A stretch of DNA of 18,424 bases from Bacillota bacterium. Its GTDB lineage: Bacteria; Bacillota; Clostridia; Acetivibrionales; Acetivibrionaceae. Positions within the stretch are counted from its first letter, which is position 1, and each line of letters opens with the position of its first letter. The notes below the pieces were generated by a model, which saw only the letters and a program-made list of their open reading frames with translations, ran no database searches and was not told where the DNA came from. The stretch is taken from positions 1 through 18,424 of the forward strand of contig JAEZUI010000039.1 of the NCBI GenBank assembly GCA_023421115.1, read 5' to 3'. Shown here piece by piece: positions 7,192 through 16,018 of this stretch. The position numbers were made by a program, and so were the translations under genes.

Positions 7192-8757
7192 ATGCCCGAG
7201 GTTTTATCAAAGCTTCAACAACGTTTTACAGAACTATGGAAAAATCTTGATAAATCTCAGAAAACCAGATTGTTTATGATATCAACCATATTGATTATCG
7301 CTATAACGGTAAGTATTGTAATGCTTACACGTACCACATATGTACCGCTTGTCACAATTGATGATACAAAGGATGTAGCTGAAATTGAAGAGGTGCTTAA
7401 AGAAAAGGGTGTTGATTACAAACCGGGGGAAGGAAACAAGATACTTGTTAATTCAAAAGACAAGAATAAAGCTGAATTTGCCCTTGCATCGTCGGGAATA
7501 ACATCTTCAGGAATGAATTTTGAAGATGCTTGGAACCTTGTTAATATAACTTCAACCGAAAGCGACAAAAAACAACTATGGCAAAATTTCAAAAAGAAAA
7601 GTCTTGTAGCAAAGCTTAAGATGTTCGATAATGTCAAGGATGCGGATGTTGAAGTTACAATGCCTGAAAATTCCCTGTTTTTTAGTGGTACATCAAGTGA
7701 GAAACCTACAGCTTTTGTTAGAATAAATCCAAAGGGTGACATTAGTACGGAACAGGTAAAAGGAATAGTTAGTGTTGTTTCGGCATCCATTGAAGGTCTT
7801 GAACCCTCTAATGTTACAGTTGTCGACAACAATTTTAATGTTTTGAGTACTGAAATTACCAGTGGTATAGGAGATACATCCACACAATACAAGATGAAGT
7901 TAAGAGTTAAGGAAGAGCTTGAGAGAAATATCAAGGTATTATATCCAAACAAGTCGAGCAGTTATGACTATATAAGTGTAGTTGTAAACCCCTTCTTAGA
8001 GTTTGACAAACAAAAAACCACCAAAAGAGAAGTGGCGAAACCTACCGACCTTGATGAAGCAGTAGTTAGTAGTCATACGGAAAAGGAAGAACTCGTAAAT
8101 GGATCTACAGGTGGCGTACCCGGTACAGATACAAATCCGGGGGATGGAACTACTACATACCCTATAGAAGCAGGGCAAGATTCAACCTACAAAAAGACAG
8201 TGACAGATATAAACAGAGAGTTTAATGAAACAATGACTGAAATGGAAAAAGCTCAGGGGGAAGTTAATTTTGACAAATCTTCTGTAGCAGTTACACTATG
8301 GTATGGCCAAAAAGTGGCTGATGATACTGCAATTACTCCTGAGTTTCTTGAGCAATGTCAGCAAGTCATAAGTGGTGCTACAAATATTCCTATATCGAAA
8401 ATATCTATAAACAAGTATAAATTAGCACCGGAAGAAGTATATGAAGAGCCTTTATCTGATAAGATTCAATATTATATTGATACTTACGGATATTTTGCAC
8501 TTATGCTTATACTTATAATCGGCATGCTTATTGCAGTAATACCTCGAAAAAAGAAAAATGAAGATCTAGAAGACGGTTTAATGCCGGAAATGGCTGGACA
8601 AGGATCTGGGTTTATTGCTTCTGACCAAGAACCTGTACAGGAGATTAGTTTAGAGGAAAGATCCGAGGTTAAAAAGCAACTTGACAGATTTGTTAAAGAA
8701 AAACCTGAATCGGTCGCTCAACTATTAAGAAATTGGTTGTCCGATGATTGGGAGTAA
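7192..8757 (+). CDS. fliF: Flagellar MS-ring protein FliF
   Basis: FliF forms the membrane-embedded MS ring on which the rotor and export gate are built. The 521-residue product has a first membrane span at about 27-46 and a second at about 434-452. A large extracytoplasmic ring-building region lies between them, with a Gly/Thr/Pro-rich linker near the middle. The cytoplasmic tail ends in VKEKPESVAQLLRNWLSDD, the FliG-binding segment. The start was set at ATG 7192, 8 nt after AAGGTG (7178-7183), rather than the in-frame GTG at 7174 that precedes this site. Length and layout are normal. Next is fliG, whose product binds this C-terminus, after 122 bp. Confidence 0.97.
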   Translation: MPEVLSKLQQRFTELWKNLDKSQKTRLFMISTILIIAITVSIVMLTRTTYVPLVTIDDTKDVAEIEEVLKEKGVDYKPGEGNKILVNSKDKNKAEFALASSGITSSGMNFEDAWNLVNITSTESDKKQLWQNFKKKSLVAKLKMFDNVKDADVEVTMPENSLFFSGTSSEKPTAFVRINPKGDISTEQVKGIVSVVSASIEGLEPSNVTVVDNNFNVLSTEITSGIGDTSTQYKMKLRVKEELERNIKVLYPNKSSSYDYISVVVNPFLEFDKQKTTKREVAKPTDLDEAVVSSHTEKEELVNGSTGGVPGTDTNPGDGTTTYPIEAGQDSTYKKTVTDINREFNETMTEMEKAQGEVNFDKSSVAVTLWYGQKVADDTAITPEFLEQCQQVISGATNIPISKISINKYKLAPEEVYEEPLSDKIQYYIDTYGYFALMLILIIGMLIAVIPRKKKNEDLEDGLMPEMAGQGSGFIASDQEPVQEISLEERSEVKKQLDRFVKEKPESVAQLLRNWLSDDWE

Positions 8758-8777
8758 GGCTATTTCAAAAAATAACC
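8758..8777 (+). other. Imperfect stem-loop directly after the fliF stop
   Basis: GGCTATTT (8758-8765) pairs with AAATAACC (8770-8777) around CAAA, with one C-A mismatch. It abuts the fliF stop codon and has no U-tract. It may slow 3' decay or mark a processing point; the pairing is weak. Confidence 0.3.
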
Positions 8778-8879
8778 TATACAATATTTAAGTTATAATT
8801 TGTTGAGAATCATCTAATAAAAGAATATCGACAGGATTTCTTGATTTAATATATATAAGCAAAAAGGGGGAAACAAGCA

Positions 8880-9905
8880 GTGGCGCGAAGTTCAGGTGGA
8901 ATAAGATCGGAAATTACGGGAAAGGAAAAAGCAGCTATGCTGCTTATAGCATTAGGGCCTGAAAGATCTGCTGAAATATTTAAGCATCTAAAAGATGATG
9001 AAATAGAGCAGCTTACTTTAGAGATTGCCAATATACGAACAGTGACCCCTGAAGAAAAGGAAAAAGTGTTAGAAGAGTTCTATCAAATATGTCTTGCACA
9101 GGATTATATAGCTGAGGGTGGTATCAGCTATGCAAAGGAAATACTTGAAAAAGCATTAGGCACACAGAAAGCTCTTGAAGTCTTGAATAAACTTACTGTT
9201 TCATTACAGGTTAGACCTTTTGACTTTGTAAGAAAGGCTGACCCATCGCAACTTTTAAACTTTATACAGAACGAGCATCCTCAGACAATAGCTCTAATAT
9301 TGGCATATTTGAAACCGCAGCAGTCATCTATCGTATTGTCTGCACTTCCACAAGAAAAACAAGCTGATGTTGCAAGAAGGATTGCGATGATGGACAGGAC
9401 TTCACCAGAAATTATAAAAGAAGTTGAAAGAGTGCTTGAAAAGAAACTGTCTGCACTTGTAACCGAAGACTTTACAGCAGCAGGCGGTGTTCAATCTATA
9501 GTTGATATATTGAACAGTGTTGACAGAGGAACGGAAAAATACATTATGGAAACCCTTGAAGTTGAAGATACTGATCTTGCAGAGGAAATTAAGAAAAGAA
9601 TGTTTGTATTTGAAGATATACTTACTCTTGACAACCGCTCTGTACAAAGGTTCCTTCGTGAAATTGACAATAATCAAATGGCTATTGCGTTAAAGGGAAG
9701 TAAGGAAGAAGTACAGAATAAGATTTTTTCCAATATGTCTAAGCGTATGCAGGAAATGATTAAAGAAGACATTGAATTTATGGGGCCGGTTAGGCTTAAG
9801 GATGTCGAAGAAGCGCAGCAGAAGATTGTTAATATCATAAGGAAACTTGAAGATTCAGGTGAAATAGTAATCTCTAGAGGTGGAGGAGATGAAATAGTTG
9901 TATAA
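8880..9905 (+). CDS. fliG: Flagellar motor switch protein FliG
   Basis: FliG is the rotor protein that binds FliF, passes the switching signal from FliM and generates torque against the stator. The 341-residue product has the three expected parts. The FliF-binding N-domain covers about 1-100. The middle domain contains the EHPQT motif (132-136). The C-terminal domain has the charged torque helix DNRSVQRFLREID (251-263), with R253, R257, R260 and D263 visible. Length is typical. The start is a GTG at 8880, 9 nt after a G-rich ribosome binding site (about 8865-8870). The 3' end overlaps the fliH start by 8 nt, indicating coupled translation. The use of GTG may lower initiation slightly; that is inference. 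Confidence 0.97.
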   Translation: MARSSGGIRSEITGKEKAAMLLIALGPERSAEIFKHLKDDEIEQLTLEIANIRTVTPEEKEKVLEEFYQICLAQDYIAEGGISYAKEILEKALGTQKALEVLNKLTVSLQVRPFDFVRKADPSQLLNFIQNEHPQTIALILAYLKPQQSSIVLSALPQEKQADVARRIAMMDRTSPEIIKEVERVLEKKLSALVTEDFTAAGGVQSIVDILNSVDRGTEKYIMETLEVEDTDLAEEIKKRMFVFEDILTLDNRSVQRFLREIDNNQMAIALKGSKEEVQNKIFSNMSKRMQEMIKEDIEFMGPVRLKDVEEAQQKIVNIIRKLEDSGEIVISRGGGDEIVV

Positions 9906-10671
9906 TAAAATTTTTAAAAGTGATCAAGTAAATGTAGGCGGCCCTGTTCAAATAAGGGTTCCTGTCAATTTTCAGACTATAAAGATGGCATATAAAACTA
10001 ATGCAAAATTTGAAGATGAAAACCTTGAACAGGAAGTAACAGAAATAGAAGAAGCAAATTATGAAGAGATAATAGAAAGAGCAAAGATACAATCGGAAGA
10101 CCTTATCAAAGCCGCAGAGAGTCAAGCACAAAGAATTATTGAAGATGCTGAGGATGAGGCCTGTGAAAGGATAAAAGCTTTAGAGGCCGAAGCAAGACAA
10201 CAAGGCTTTGAAAAGGGGTATGAGGAAGCAAAAAATATGTATGAGCATTTACTGTCAGAAGCAGAGAATATTAGAGAACATGCAAAGGTTGAACACAGTG
10301 AAGTTATGGCCGGAATAGAAAGAGATGCTATTGAGTTAATAATGGACATTGCCCGCAGGGTAATAGGTGAGGAAATTACATTAAATAAAGGACACCTCGT
10401 TAATATAGTTGGAGAGGCACTAGGAAAATCTTCAAACAGAGATAATATAACAGTAAGGGTATCAGCACAAGATTATGATTATGTGCTAGATAATACGGAT
10501 AAACTGCTTTCTATGGCAGAAGGTATTGGAGAAATTGATATAAAGAAGGATGCAGCCTTAAAACCTGGCGATTGCTTGGTTGAAACTTCTTATGGAAGTA
10601 TTGATGCTGGGGTAGAAACAAAGCTTAGAAAAATTGAAGAGGCTTTTATAAAAATGGTGTCCCAAAATTGA
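9898..10671 (+). CDS. fliH: Flagellar export ATPase regulator FliH
   Basis: FliH is the peripheral stalk of the export ATPase: it binds FliI and links it to the C-ring. The 257-residue product has a long acidic and charged coiled coil (about 35-130). It includes the family-like motif RQQGFEKGYEEA followed by a helical stretch. The globular C-terminal part (about 135-250) has VKPGD-like (LKPGDCLVETSYGSIDAGV) residues typical of FliH/V-ATPase subunit E. The start is TTG at 9898, inside the end of fliG, supported by GGAGGAG (9882-9888) at 9-nt spacing. No later ATG gives a better site without losing conserved sequence. It is followed by fliI after a 66-bp gap. Confidence 0.9.
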   Translation: MYNKIFKSDQVNVGGPVQIRVPVNFQTIKMAYKTNAKFEDENLEQEVTEIEEANYEEIIERAKIQSEDLIKAAESQAQRIIEDAEDEACERIKALEAEARQQGFEKGYEEAKNMYEHLLSEAENIREHAKVEHSEVMAGIERDAIELIMDIARRVIGEEITLNKGHLVNIVGEALGKSSNRDNITVRVSAQDYDYVLDNTDKLLSMAEGIGEIDIKKDAALKPGDCLVETSYGSIDAGVETKLRKIEEAFIKMVSQN

Positions 10672-10737
10672 ACTTAGTTAAGATTATGTTGGATGAAGTT
10701 TATTAAAATTACCTCAAATAAATTTTCGGGGGACAAT

Positions 10738-12054
10738 ATGACAAGTATAAACTTTGATAAATATAAGGAAATACTTGAAAAATCTGATTTCGTTGAATAC
10801 AACGGCAAGGTGTCAAAAATTGTAGGTCTTACGATTGAATCTAATGGTCCTGAAGCTAATATGGGTGAAATGTGTGAGATTCATGCCTTAAAGGATAAGT
10901 CTGAAATTAAGGCAGAAGTAGTTGGGTTTAAGGAAAATAGAGTTATTCTCATGCCTTTAGGAGATATGTCGGGAATAGGACCGGGAAGTAATGTGGTGGC
11001 TACAGGAGAGTACTTGAGTGCGGCTGTGGGGCAAGGTTTAATTGGGAGAGTAATAGACGGTCTTGGAAATCCTATGGACGGAAAAGGAGATATTAGATTT
11101 GATGGTTTTTATCCTGTAAATAATGATCCGCCTCATCCATTAATGAGAAATCGTATTAGTGAGCCTCTTTCTTTAGGAATTAAAACAATAGATGGTTTGC
11201 TAACAATAGGTAAAGGACAAAGAGTTGGTATATTTGCAGGAAGTGGAGTGGGTAAAAGTACTTTGATAGGTATGATAGCAAGAAATACCAAGGCAGATAT
11301 AAATGTTATTGCACTAATTGGAGAACGTGGCAGAGAAGTCCGGGAGTTTATAGAAAAGGACCTTAAGGAAGAAGGTTTGAATAGGTCTGTGGTAATAGTA
11401 GCAACTTCGGATCAACCTGCTCTTGTTAGGCTTAAAGCAGCATTTATGGCTACAGCGATAGCAGAGTATTTTAGGGATCAGGGAAAAGATGTGCTGATGC
11501 TTATGGACTCGCTAACAAGGTTTGCAATGGCACAAAGAGAAATAGGCTTAGCTGTTGGTGAACCGCCGGTATCAAGAGGGTATACCCCTTCGGTGTTCTC
11601 CTCAATGCCAAAATTACTTGAGAGGGCGGGAAACTCTCAAGCAGGTTCAATTACCGGATTGTATACTGTTTTAGTAGATGGTGACGACTTGACGGAACCT
11701 GTAACCGATACTGCAAGAGGGATACTTGATGGTCATATTGTGCTCTCTAGAGCTCTTGCAAATAGAAATCAATATCCCGCAATAGATGTACTTGCAAGTG
11801 TGAGCAGGGTTATGCCCGACGTAGTTACCGACAAACACAGAATGACTGCAAATAAGGTTAAAAAACTAATGGCAATATATAGTGATGCTGAAGATCTAAT
11901 TAATATAGGAGCTTATGTTAAGGGGAGTAATGAAAAAATCGATACGGCAATTGATCATATTGAGGGTATACTTGGGTTTATTGAGCAGGAAACACATGAA
12001 AATTACAGCTTTGATGAGGTTGTCGGAATGCTTGAAAATTTGGTTGATTTCTAA
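10738..12054 (+). CDS. fliI: Flagellum-specific ATPase FliI
   Basis: FliI is the hexameric ATPase that prepares export substrates at the base of the flagellum. The 438-residue product has the Walker A loop GSGVGKST (168-175) and Walker B DSLTR with D257 after VLMLM. The F1-beta-like stretch VGEPPVSRGYTPSVFSSMP follows, and the family's QTHENYSF-like C-terminus is present as QETHENYSF. The start was placed at ATG 10738, 4 nt after GGGGGA (10728-10733), a short spacer. The in-frame ATG at 10693 has no good site and adds 15 residues absent from the family's normal length. It sits between fliH and fliJ, whose products form a complex with it. Confidence 0.96.
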   Translation: MTSINFDKYKEILEKSDFVEYNGKVSKIVGLTIESNGPEANMGEMCEIHALKDKSEIKAEVVGFKENRVILMPLGDMSGIGPGSNVVATGEYLSAAVGQGLIGRVIDGLGNPMDGKGDIRFDGFYPVNNDPPHPLMRNRISEPLSLGIKTIDGLLTIGKGQRVGIFAGSGVGKSTLIGMIARNTKADINVIALIGERGREVREFIEKDLKEEGLNRSVVIVATSDQPALVRLKAAFMATAIAEYFRDQGKDVLMLMDSLTRFAMAQREIGLAVGEPPVSRGYTPSVFSSMPKLLERAGNSQAGSITGLYTVLVDGDDLTEPVTDTARGILDGHIVLSRALANRNQYPAIDVLASVSRVMPDVVTDKHRMTANKVKKLMAIYSDAEDLINIGAYVKGSNEKIDTAIDHIEGILGFIEQETHENYSFDEVVGMLENLVDF

Positions 12055-12079
12055 AAGCTCTTCATTGGGGTGATTGTAT

Positions 12080-12520
12080 TTGGGAAAATTTGTTTTTAAA
12101 CTCCAAGCTGTTCTTAACTTAAAAAAACAAATTGAAGACAGTGTCAAAAATGAGCTGGGAAAAGCTGCGCAAGAGTTGAAAAGACAAATAAAGATTTTAG
12201 AGGATATTGAAATTGAGAGGGATGAGTATATCCAAGATATAAACAGTCAATCCACTTCGGGAACTTCTGTTGGTAAATTAAAAAACTACAATTTATATAT
12301 ATCATTGTTAAAGGATAAAATGGTTTATCAAAAAAATAATATAAAGAATGCTCAGAAATCTGTCGATATGTATAGAGAGCAGCTTATTATTGCTGTTCAG
12401 GAAAGAAAAATGATGGAAAAGCTCAGAGAAAAGAAGTTTGAGGAATACTTGAAGGAGCAGCAAAAGGAGGAGCAAAAGCTAATTGATGAAATAGCAAGTT
12501 TTAATCATAAAAGAAAATGA
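12080..12520 (+). CDS. fliJ: Flagellar export chaperone FliJ
   Basis: FliJ is the central stalk of the export ATPase and cycles chaperones. The 146-residue product is almost wholly coiled coil, with the family N-terminus FVFKLQAVLNLKKQIED and a charged C-terminus. Length matches the family. The start was put at TTG 12080, 7 nt after GGGGTG (12067-12072). The in-frame TTG at 12074 would leave only 1 nt of spacing. It begins 25 nt after fliI. Sequence conservation in FliJ is low, so the call rests on length, helix pattern and the fliH-fliI-fliJ order. Confidence 0.88.
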   Translation: MGKFVFKLQAVLNLKKQIEDSVKNELGKAAQELKRQIKILEDIEIERDEYIQDINSQSTSGTSVGKLKNYNLYISLLKDKMVYQKNNIKNAQKSVDMYREQLIIAVQERKMMEKLREKKFEEYLKEQQKEEQKLIDEIASFNHKRK

Positions 12521-12583
12521 TACAGAATTTGGTAAGATACAGCTATAGCAACAGTTAAACTAAGGATGACGGGAGAACATAAG

Positions 12584-13405
12584 ATGGCAAAAGAAAATAG
12601 AAAAGAATCTGAAAAAGGTCCTAAAACGCAAGGAAGCAAAAATGAACCTAATAAGGATAAGAAAAAGGGTTTATTATTTGCCGTATTTGCGTTGCTTACT
12701 GCATTGGCGGTTATAGCTGTTGTAGTAGTAGGGGCCTCTTATATTATTATTAACAACAATATAAATGGGTTAGCAGATAAATATAGAGAAAATATAAAAA
12801 ACATACCATTGCTTAAAAATGCGCTACCATATTCTCCTCAGGATGATGATCCGGAAAATTTCGACCGAGAAAAACTTTTGACTTTATATAAGCAGTATAA
12901 AGCAGAAAATGAGGAACTTAAAAAACAATTTGAAGATAGTAAAAAACAAAATGAAGAACTTATGAAGTATAAAGAAAATGCAGACAAAATGGTTGCAGAA
13001 AATGAAAAATTAAAGAGTGAAACACAGAGAGAAAAAGCCCAATTGGAAACCTACAAAAAGGAAGTTGATCAGCTTGTGGCAAAGGGTGACAAAGAGGGAT
13101 TTTCAGAGTATTTTGTTAAGGTTAATAGTGAAACGGCAGAAAAAATATATAAGGAAATTGTAGAAGAACAAAAAGAAGACCAGGAAGCAAAGCAATTTGC
13201 CCAACTATATGAAAAGATGGATACAGGTTCTAGTGCGAAAATCTTTGAACAACTTGGAGACTCGAAGATAGACTTAATATCCTATACTCTTATAAACATG
13301 AAAAAGGATATAGCAGCAGAAATAATATCCGAAATGAGCAATGAGTTTGCTGCTAAGGTAACCGATAAAATAGCAAAAGATTATGGTATTAATTTTTCCA
13401 AATGA
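12584..13405 (+). CDS. ylxF: YlxF/MotE-like flagellar membrane protein
   Basis: The 273-residue product has a lysine-rich cytoplasmic start (1-28) and one membrane span (about 29-56). A long coiled coil follows (about 95-168), then a C-terminal helical domain (about 172-268) with motifs such as YEKMDTGSSAKIFEQLG and AAEIISEMSNEFAAKVTDKI. These resemble the MgtE N-terminal/MotE repeat type. In Bacillus the same place between fliJ and fliK is held by ylxF. In alphaproteobacteria MotE is a chaperone for the motor protein MotC. The exact role in Clostridia is unknown to me; a stator or export helper is inference. The start at 12584 follows GGGAG (12571-12575) at 8-nt spacing. The in-frame ATG at 12566 has no spacer to its best site. 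Confidence 0.8.
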   Translation: MAKENRKESEKGPKTQGSKNEPNKDKKKGLLFAVFALLTALAVIAVVVVGASYIIINNNINGLADKYRENIKNIPLLKNALPYSPQDDDPENFDREKLLTLYKQYKAENEELKKQFEDSKKQNEELMKYKENADKMVAENEKLKSETQREKAQLETYKKEVDQLVAKGDKEGFSEYFVKVNSETAEKIYKEIVEEQKEDQEAKQFAQLYEKMDTGSSAKIFEQLGDSKIDLISYTLINMKKDIAAEIISEMSNEFAAKVTDKIAKDYGINFSK

Positions 13406-13412
13406 CAATTTT

Positions 13413-13454
13413 TCCTTTCAAATATTAAGTATTAAAGTATTAACAGCGAAAGGA
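13413..13454 (+). promoter_or_regulatory. Possible anti-Shine-Dalgarno pairing before fliK
   Basis: TCCTTTC (13413-13419), just after the ylxF stop, is the exact complement of GAAAGGA (13448-13454), which is part of the strong fliK ribosome binding site. The loop is 28 nt and AT-rich. Pairing would hide the site when upstream translation stops. The stem is short, so this is a hypothesis. Confidence 0.3.
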
Positions 13455-13464
13455 GGTGAAAACT

Positions 13465-15027
13465 ATGATAACACAGGGTTTTATTGTAGACTTCTTCGGT
13501 AAATCGTCAGGAACAGTAATGGACACTAAGAGAAAAGAACCGTTAAATTCCCGGACAAATCCTAATTTCAATAACACGTTAAAGGCTGCAGTTGATAAGA
13601 ATAGCTCAAACAAAAGTTATAGTAGCGCTAAAAAGAGTATGGATTTTAGTTCTCGGCAAAGAGTTGGAAAAAGTGTTGAGATTAATTCTAAACCAGATGA
13701 ACCGATAAGGGACAATAAGTTAAAGAGTTATAAGGAAGTTGTAAGGGAAAATGAACACATATCCTCAAAGAAGAAATTAAGCAGCACTGCGGAAGGGCAA
13801 GGGAAAGACCAAGCTTTAAAAATACAAGAAACGATTGTTGAGGAAAGTATGGCTGGAATACTGAATATTAGTGTTGAGGAACTAAAAAGAATTCTGAGCA
13901 CACTAAATTTAAGTATGGAGGCTTTAACAGACGAAGCTAAAACAGCTGAAATTGCCCAAAAGATATCCGATTATTTTGGATTGAGCAGTGATCAAAAGAC
14001 TATACTTACCGAAATAACTGATTTTGTTGTAAAGAAATCAAAAGACTTGGTAAGTGAAATTAGTGCAAAGAATATTGACAGAGATGACTGGATTAAAATT
14101 GAGGGTATTGAGGTTGAAGTGGTTGAGGCTGATCAAAAACTTCCGATTGATAATGCAGAATTTGGAAACAGGCTCAAGGAAATACTAGGCAAATTGGAGA
14201 ACAAACAAAAGAGTGATCACGAAGGGCTTTTTGAAAGTATTTCAAACAAGATTGAAGCGATTACTGCAAACAATATGAAGACATTAGGAATTGTCAGTGA
14301 CCAAAAGGAAGTTATTGATGATTTGTCAGTCACAACATCAGATGAGAATAAAGAATCTAAAGTATCTGCAACTTTCGCACAGACCGGTAAATCGGGAGAA
14401 AAAGAAGCAAATGACACAAATGACAGTGAAACACAAAATACTGACTTGCTAGGGACTGAGAAGGATTATACCCTTGATAATAATACTAAAGCGACATCTG
14501 GTAATGGATTTGGCAATATTATTAATGAGCAGCTAAGTGTAAAGGGAACAAATGAATTATCTGAAGTGAAGAGTGAAGTTTATGTATCAAAGAAGGAAAT
14601 AGTCACTCAGATAGTTGAAAAGGCGAAAGTTACTTTGACTGATGACAAGAGCGAAATGGTTATTGACTTAAAGCCGGACCACCTTGGGAAATTATCCCTT
14701 AAAGTTGTTACAGAAAGAGGTGCTGTAGTTGCTAAATTTGTAGCTGAAAGTGAGCAGGTTAAAGCAGCTATAGAATCCAATATGGATAACCTAAAGGAAT
14801 CACTCACAAAACAAGGGTTCTCAATTCAAGGGTTTAGCGTATCGGTCAGGCAAGACTCCAGAAAAAGTTTTGACCAAGGGCGTGAGTTTTCCCAAAGTAG
14901 CAACAAGTCAAATAAAGCAGAAAAGATAATGTCTGTTGCGTCGGTTGGAGTATCCGTCATAGAGGAAAAACATGAAGTAATAAACCCTTATATGGTAAAC
15001 ACCAGCAGTATAAATCTGATGGCTTAG
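13465..15027 (+). CDS. fliK: Flagellar hook-length control protein FliK
   Basis: FliK is secreted as a molecular ruler and switches export from hook to filament subunits through its C-terminal domain. The 520-residue product is mostly low-complexity, Ser/Lys/Glu-rich and poorly conserved, as expected. The Flg_hook domain lies at about 380-462, with MVIDLKPDHLGKLSLKV, then AKFVAESEQVKAAIE, then LKESLTKQGFSIQGFSV. This pattern of LxPxxLGxL followed by a helix is diagnostic. The start at ATG 13465 follows a near-perfect AAAGGAGGTGA site (13449-13459). The upstream in-frame GTG at 13456 lies inside that site. It is followed by flgD after 70 bp. The call rests on the C-terminus and gene position. 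Confidence 0.9.
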   Translation: MITQGFIVDFFGKSSGTVMDTKRKEPLNSRTNPNFNNTLKAAVDKNSSNKSYSSAKKSMDFSSRQRVGKSVEINSKPDEPIRDNKLKSYKEVVRENEHISSKKKLSSTAEGQGKDQALKIQETIVEESMAGILNISVEELKRILSTLNLSMEALTDEAKTAEIAQKISDYFGLSSDQKTILTEITDFVVKKSKDLVSEISAKNIDRDDWIKIEGIEVEVVEADQKLPIDNAEFGNRLKEILGKLENKQKSDHEGLFESISNKIEAITANNMKTLGIVSDQKEVIDDLSVTTSDENKESKVSATFAQTGKSGEKEANDTNDSETQNTDLLGTEKDYTLDNNTKATSGNGFGNIINEQLSVKGTNELSEVKSEVYVSKKEIVTQIVEKAKVTLTDDKSEMVIDLKPDHLGKLSLKVVTERGAVVAKFVAESEQVKAAIESNMDNLKESLTKQGFSIQGFSVSVRQDSRKSFDQGREFSQSSNKSNKAEKIMSVASVGVSVIEEKHEVINPYMVNTSSINLMA

Positions 15028-15043
15028 TGAGTTATCTTACTAA
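15024..15043 (+). other. Stem-loop over the fliK stop codon
   Basis: TTAGTGAG (15024-15031) can pair with CTTACTAA (15036-15043) around TTAT, with one G-U pair in RNA. It spans the fliK TAG and has no U-tract. It may affect message stability or coupling to flgD; it could also be chance. Confidence 0.3.
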
Positions 15044-15097
15044 CAGGTAAAAACTATAAACGAATTAAAACAAATTCAAAGAGAGGAGGTAAAATCT

Positions 15098-15985
15098 TTG
15101 AGTACAAATCCTGTAAATAGTCAAAAAACTATAGAACAAATAATTGAAGAAACAACTGGCACTAAAGCATCCAAAAGAAATACAGGAGAACTTGGTAAGG
15201 ACGAATTCTTAAACTTACTCGTAACCCAACTTCGATACCAAGACCCACTAAACCCTCAGGATGATACACAATTTATTGCACAAATGGCTCAGTTTAGTGC
15301 ATTAGAGCAAATGCAGAATTTAAACACAAGCTATTCCGCTTCAAGGGCATTCAATATGATTGGAAAAGTTATTTCTGCAAATGTTTCTGGAGGCTCAAAA
15401 GGCACAAATATCATAACAGGTGAAGTATCAAGTGTTAAGCTTCAGAGTGGAAAGGTATACGTTGTTGTAAACGACAATGATGTTCTTGTGGAGGATGTAT
15501 TTGAGGTTACAGATGATGTGAATAAATTTAACACTTCAAAACTGTCCGATTACTCAGGACTTATAGGTTTCGCTTGTCAGGGGTTTGTCTTTGATTCTGA
15601 CTCAGGAGCAGTTGTTGGTGTAAATGGTATTGTAAGAGAGGTTACTAAAGATGCCTATGAAAACTATGCTGTAATGGATGGTGTAACGGTGGATGTGACA
15701 GCAGTAAAAAGTACTTTTACTTCTGTGAATCCAAATTACATTAAAGAATACCTTTCTGAAAATAAAGGATCAAATGTTTCCTTAGTAGTGTCCGATGAAG
15801 CAGGAAATGAAGTGCCTGTAAATGCAGTGCTTATCGATTTTGGTATTGATAGTAATGGCAAGATAAAAGCATTACTAGATGGTGTTAAGGTTCCGGTTGA
15901 CAGTATTTTGAGCATTAAATTCCCACAGTTTGAGAGCGAGGGCAAAGAGAGCGGTAATAACGAAGAAGAACCCGTGATAGTGTAA
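15098..15985 (+). CDS. flgD: Flagellar hook-cap scaffold FlgD with extended C-terminus
   Basis: FlgD caps the growing hook and helps FlgE subunits assemble. The 295-residue product has the conserved N-terminal FlgD motif (LGKDEFLNLLVTQLRYQDPL, 32-51), followed by FIAQMAQFSALEQMQNL (59-75). The rest is unusual. Three similar beta-rich segments follow, near 86-139, 153-203 and 217-275. Each carries a run of the form G/N-x-V-x-V, then a turn, then V-x-V-x-x-V. FlgD proteins are commonly 140-230 residues, so this one is long. The acidic tail ends EGKESGNNEEEPVIV. The start is TTG at 15098, 7 nt after GAGGAGGT (15083-15090). The next gene follows after 33 nt. Confidence 0.93.
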   Translation: MSTNPVNSQKTIEQIIEETTGTKASKRNTGELGKDEFLNLLVTQLRYQDPLNPQDDTQFIAQMAQFSALEQMQNLNTSYSASRAFNMIGKVISANVSGGSKGTNIITGEVSSVKLQSGKVYVVVNDNDVLVEDVFEVTDDVNKFNTSKLSDYSGLIGFACQGFVFDSDSGAVVGVNGIVREVTKDAYENYAVMDGVTVDVTAVKSTFTSVNPNYIKEYLSENKGSNVSLVVSDEAGNEVPVNAVLIDFGIDSNGKIKALLDGVKVPVDSILSIKFPQFESEGKESGNNEEEPVIV

Positions 15986-16018
15986 ATCCTAAGTTGTATT
16001 TTGTTTGGAGGTGAGACA

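Noticed and set aside
7416..7952. A 178-codon - strand frame opposite fliF.
   Set aside because: It lies wholly opposite a strongly supported gene, has no ribosome binding site and shows no family features; a shadow of fliF.
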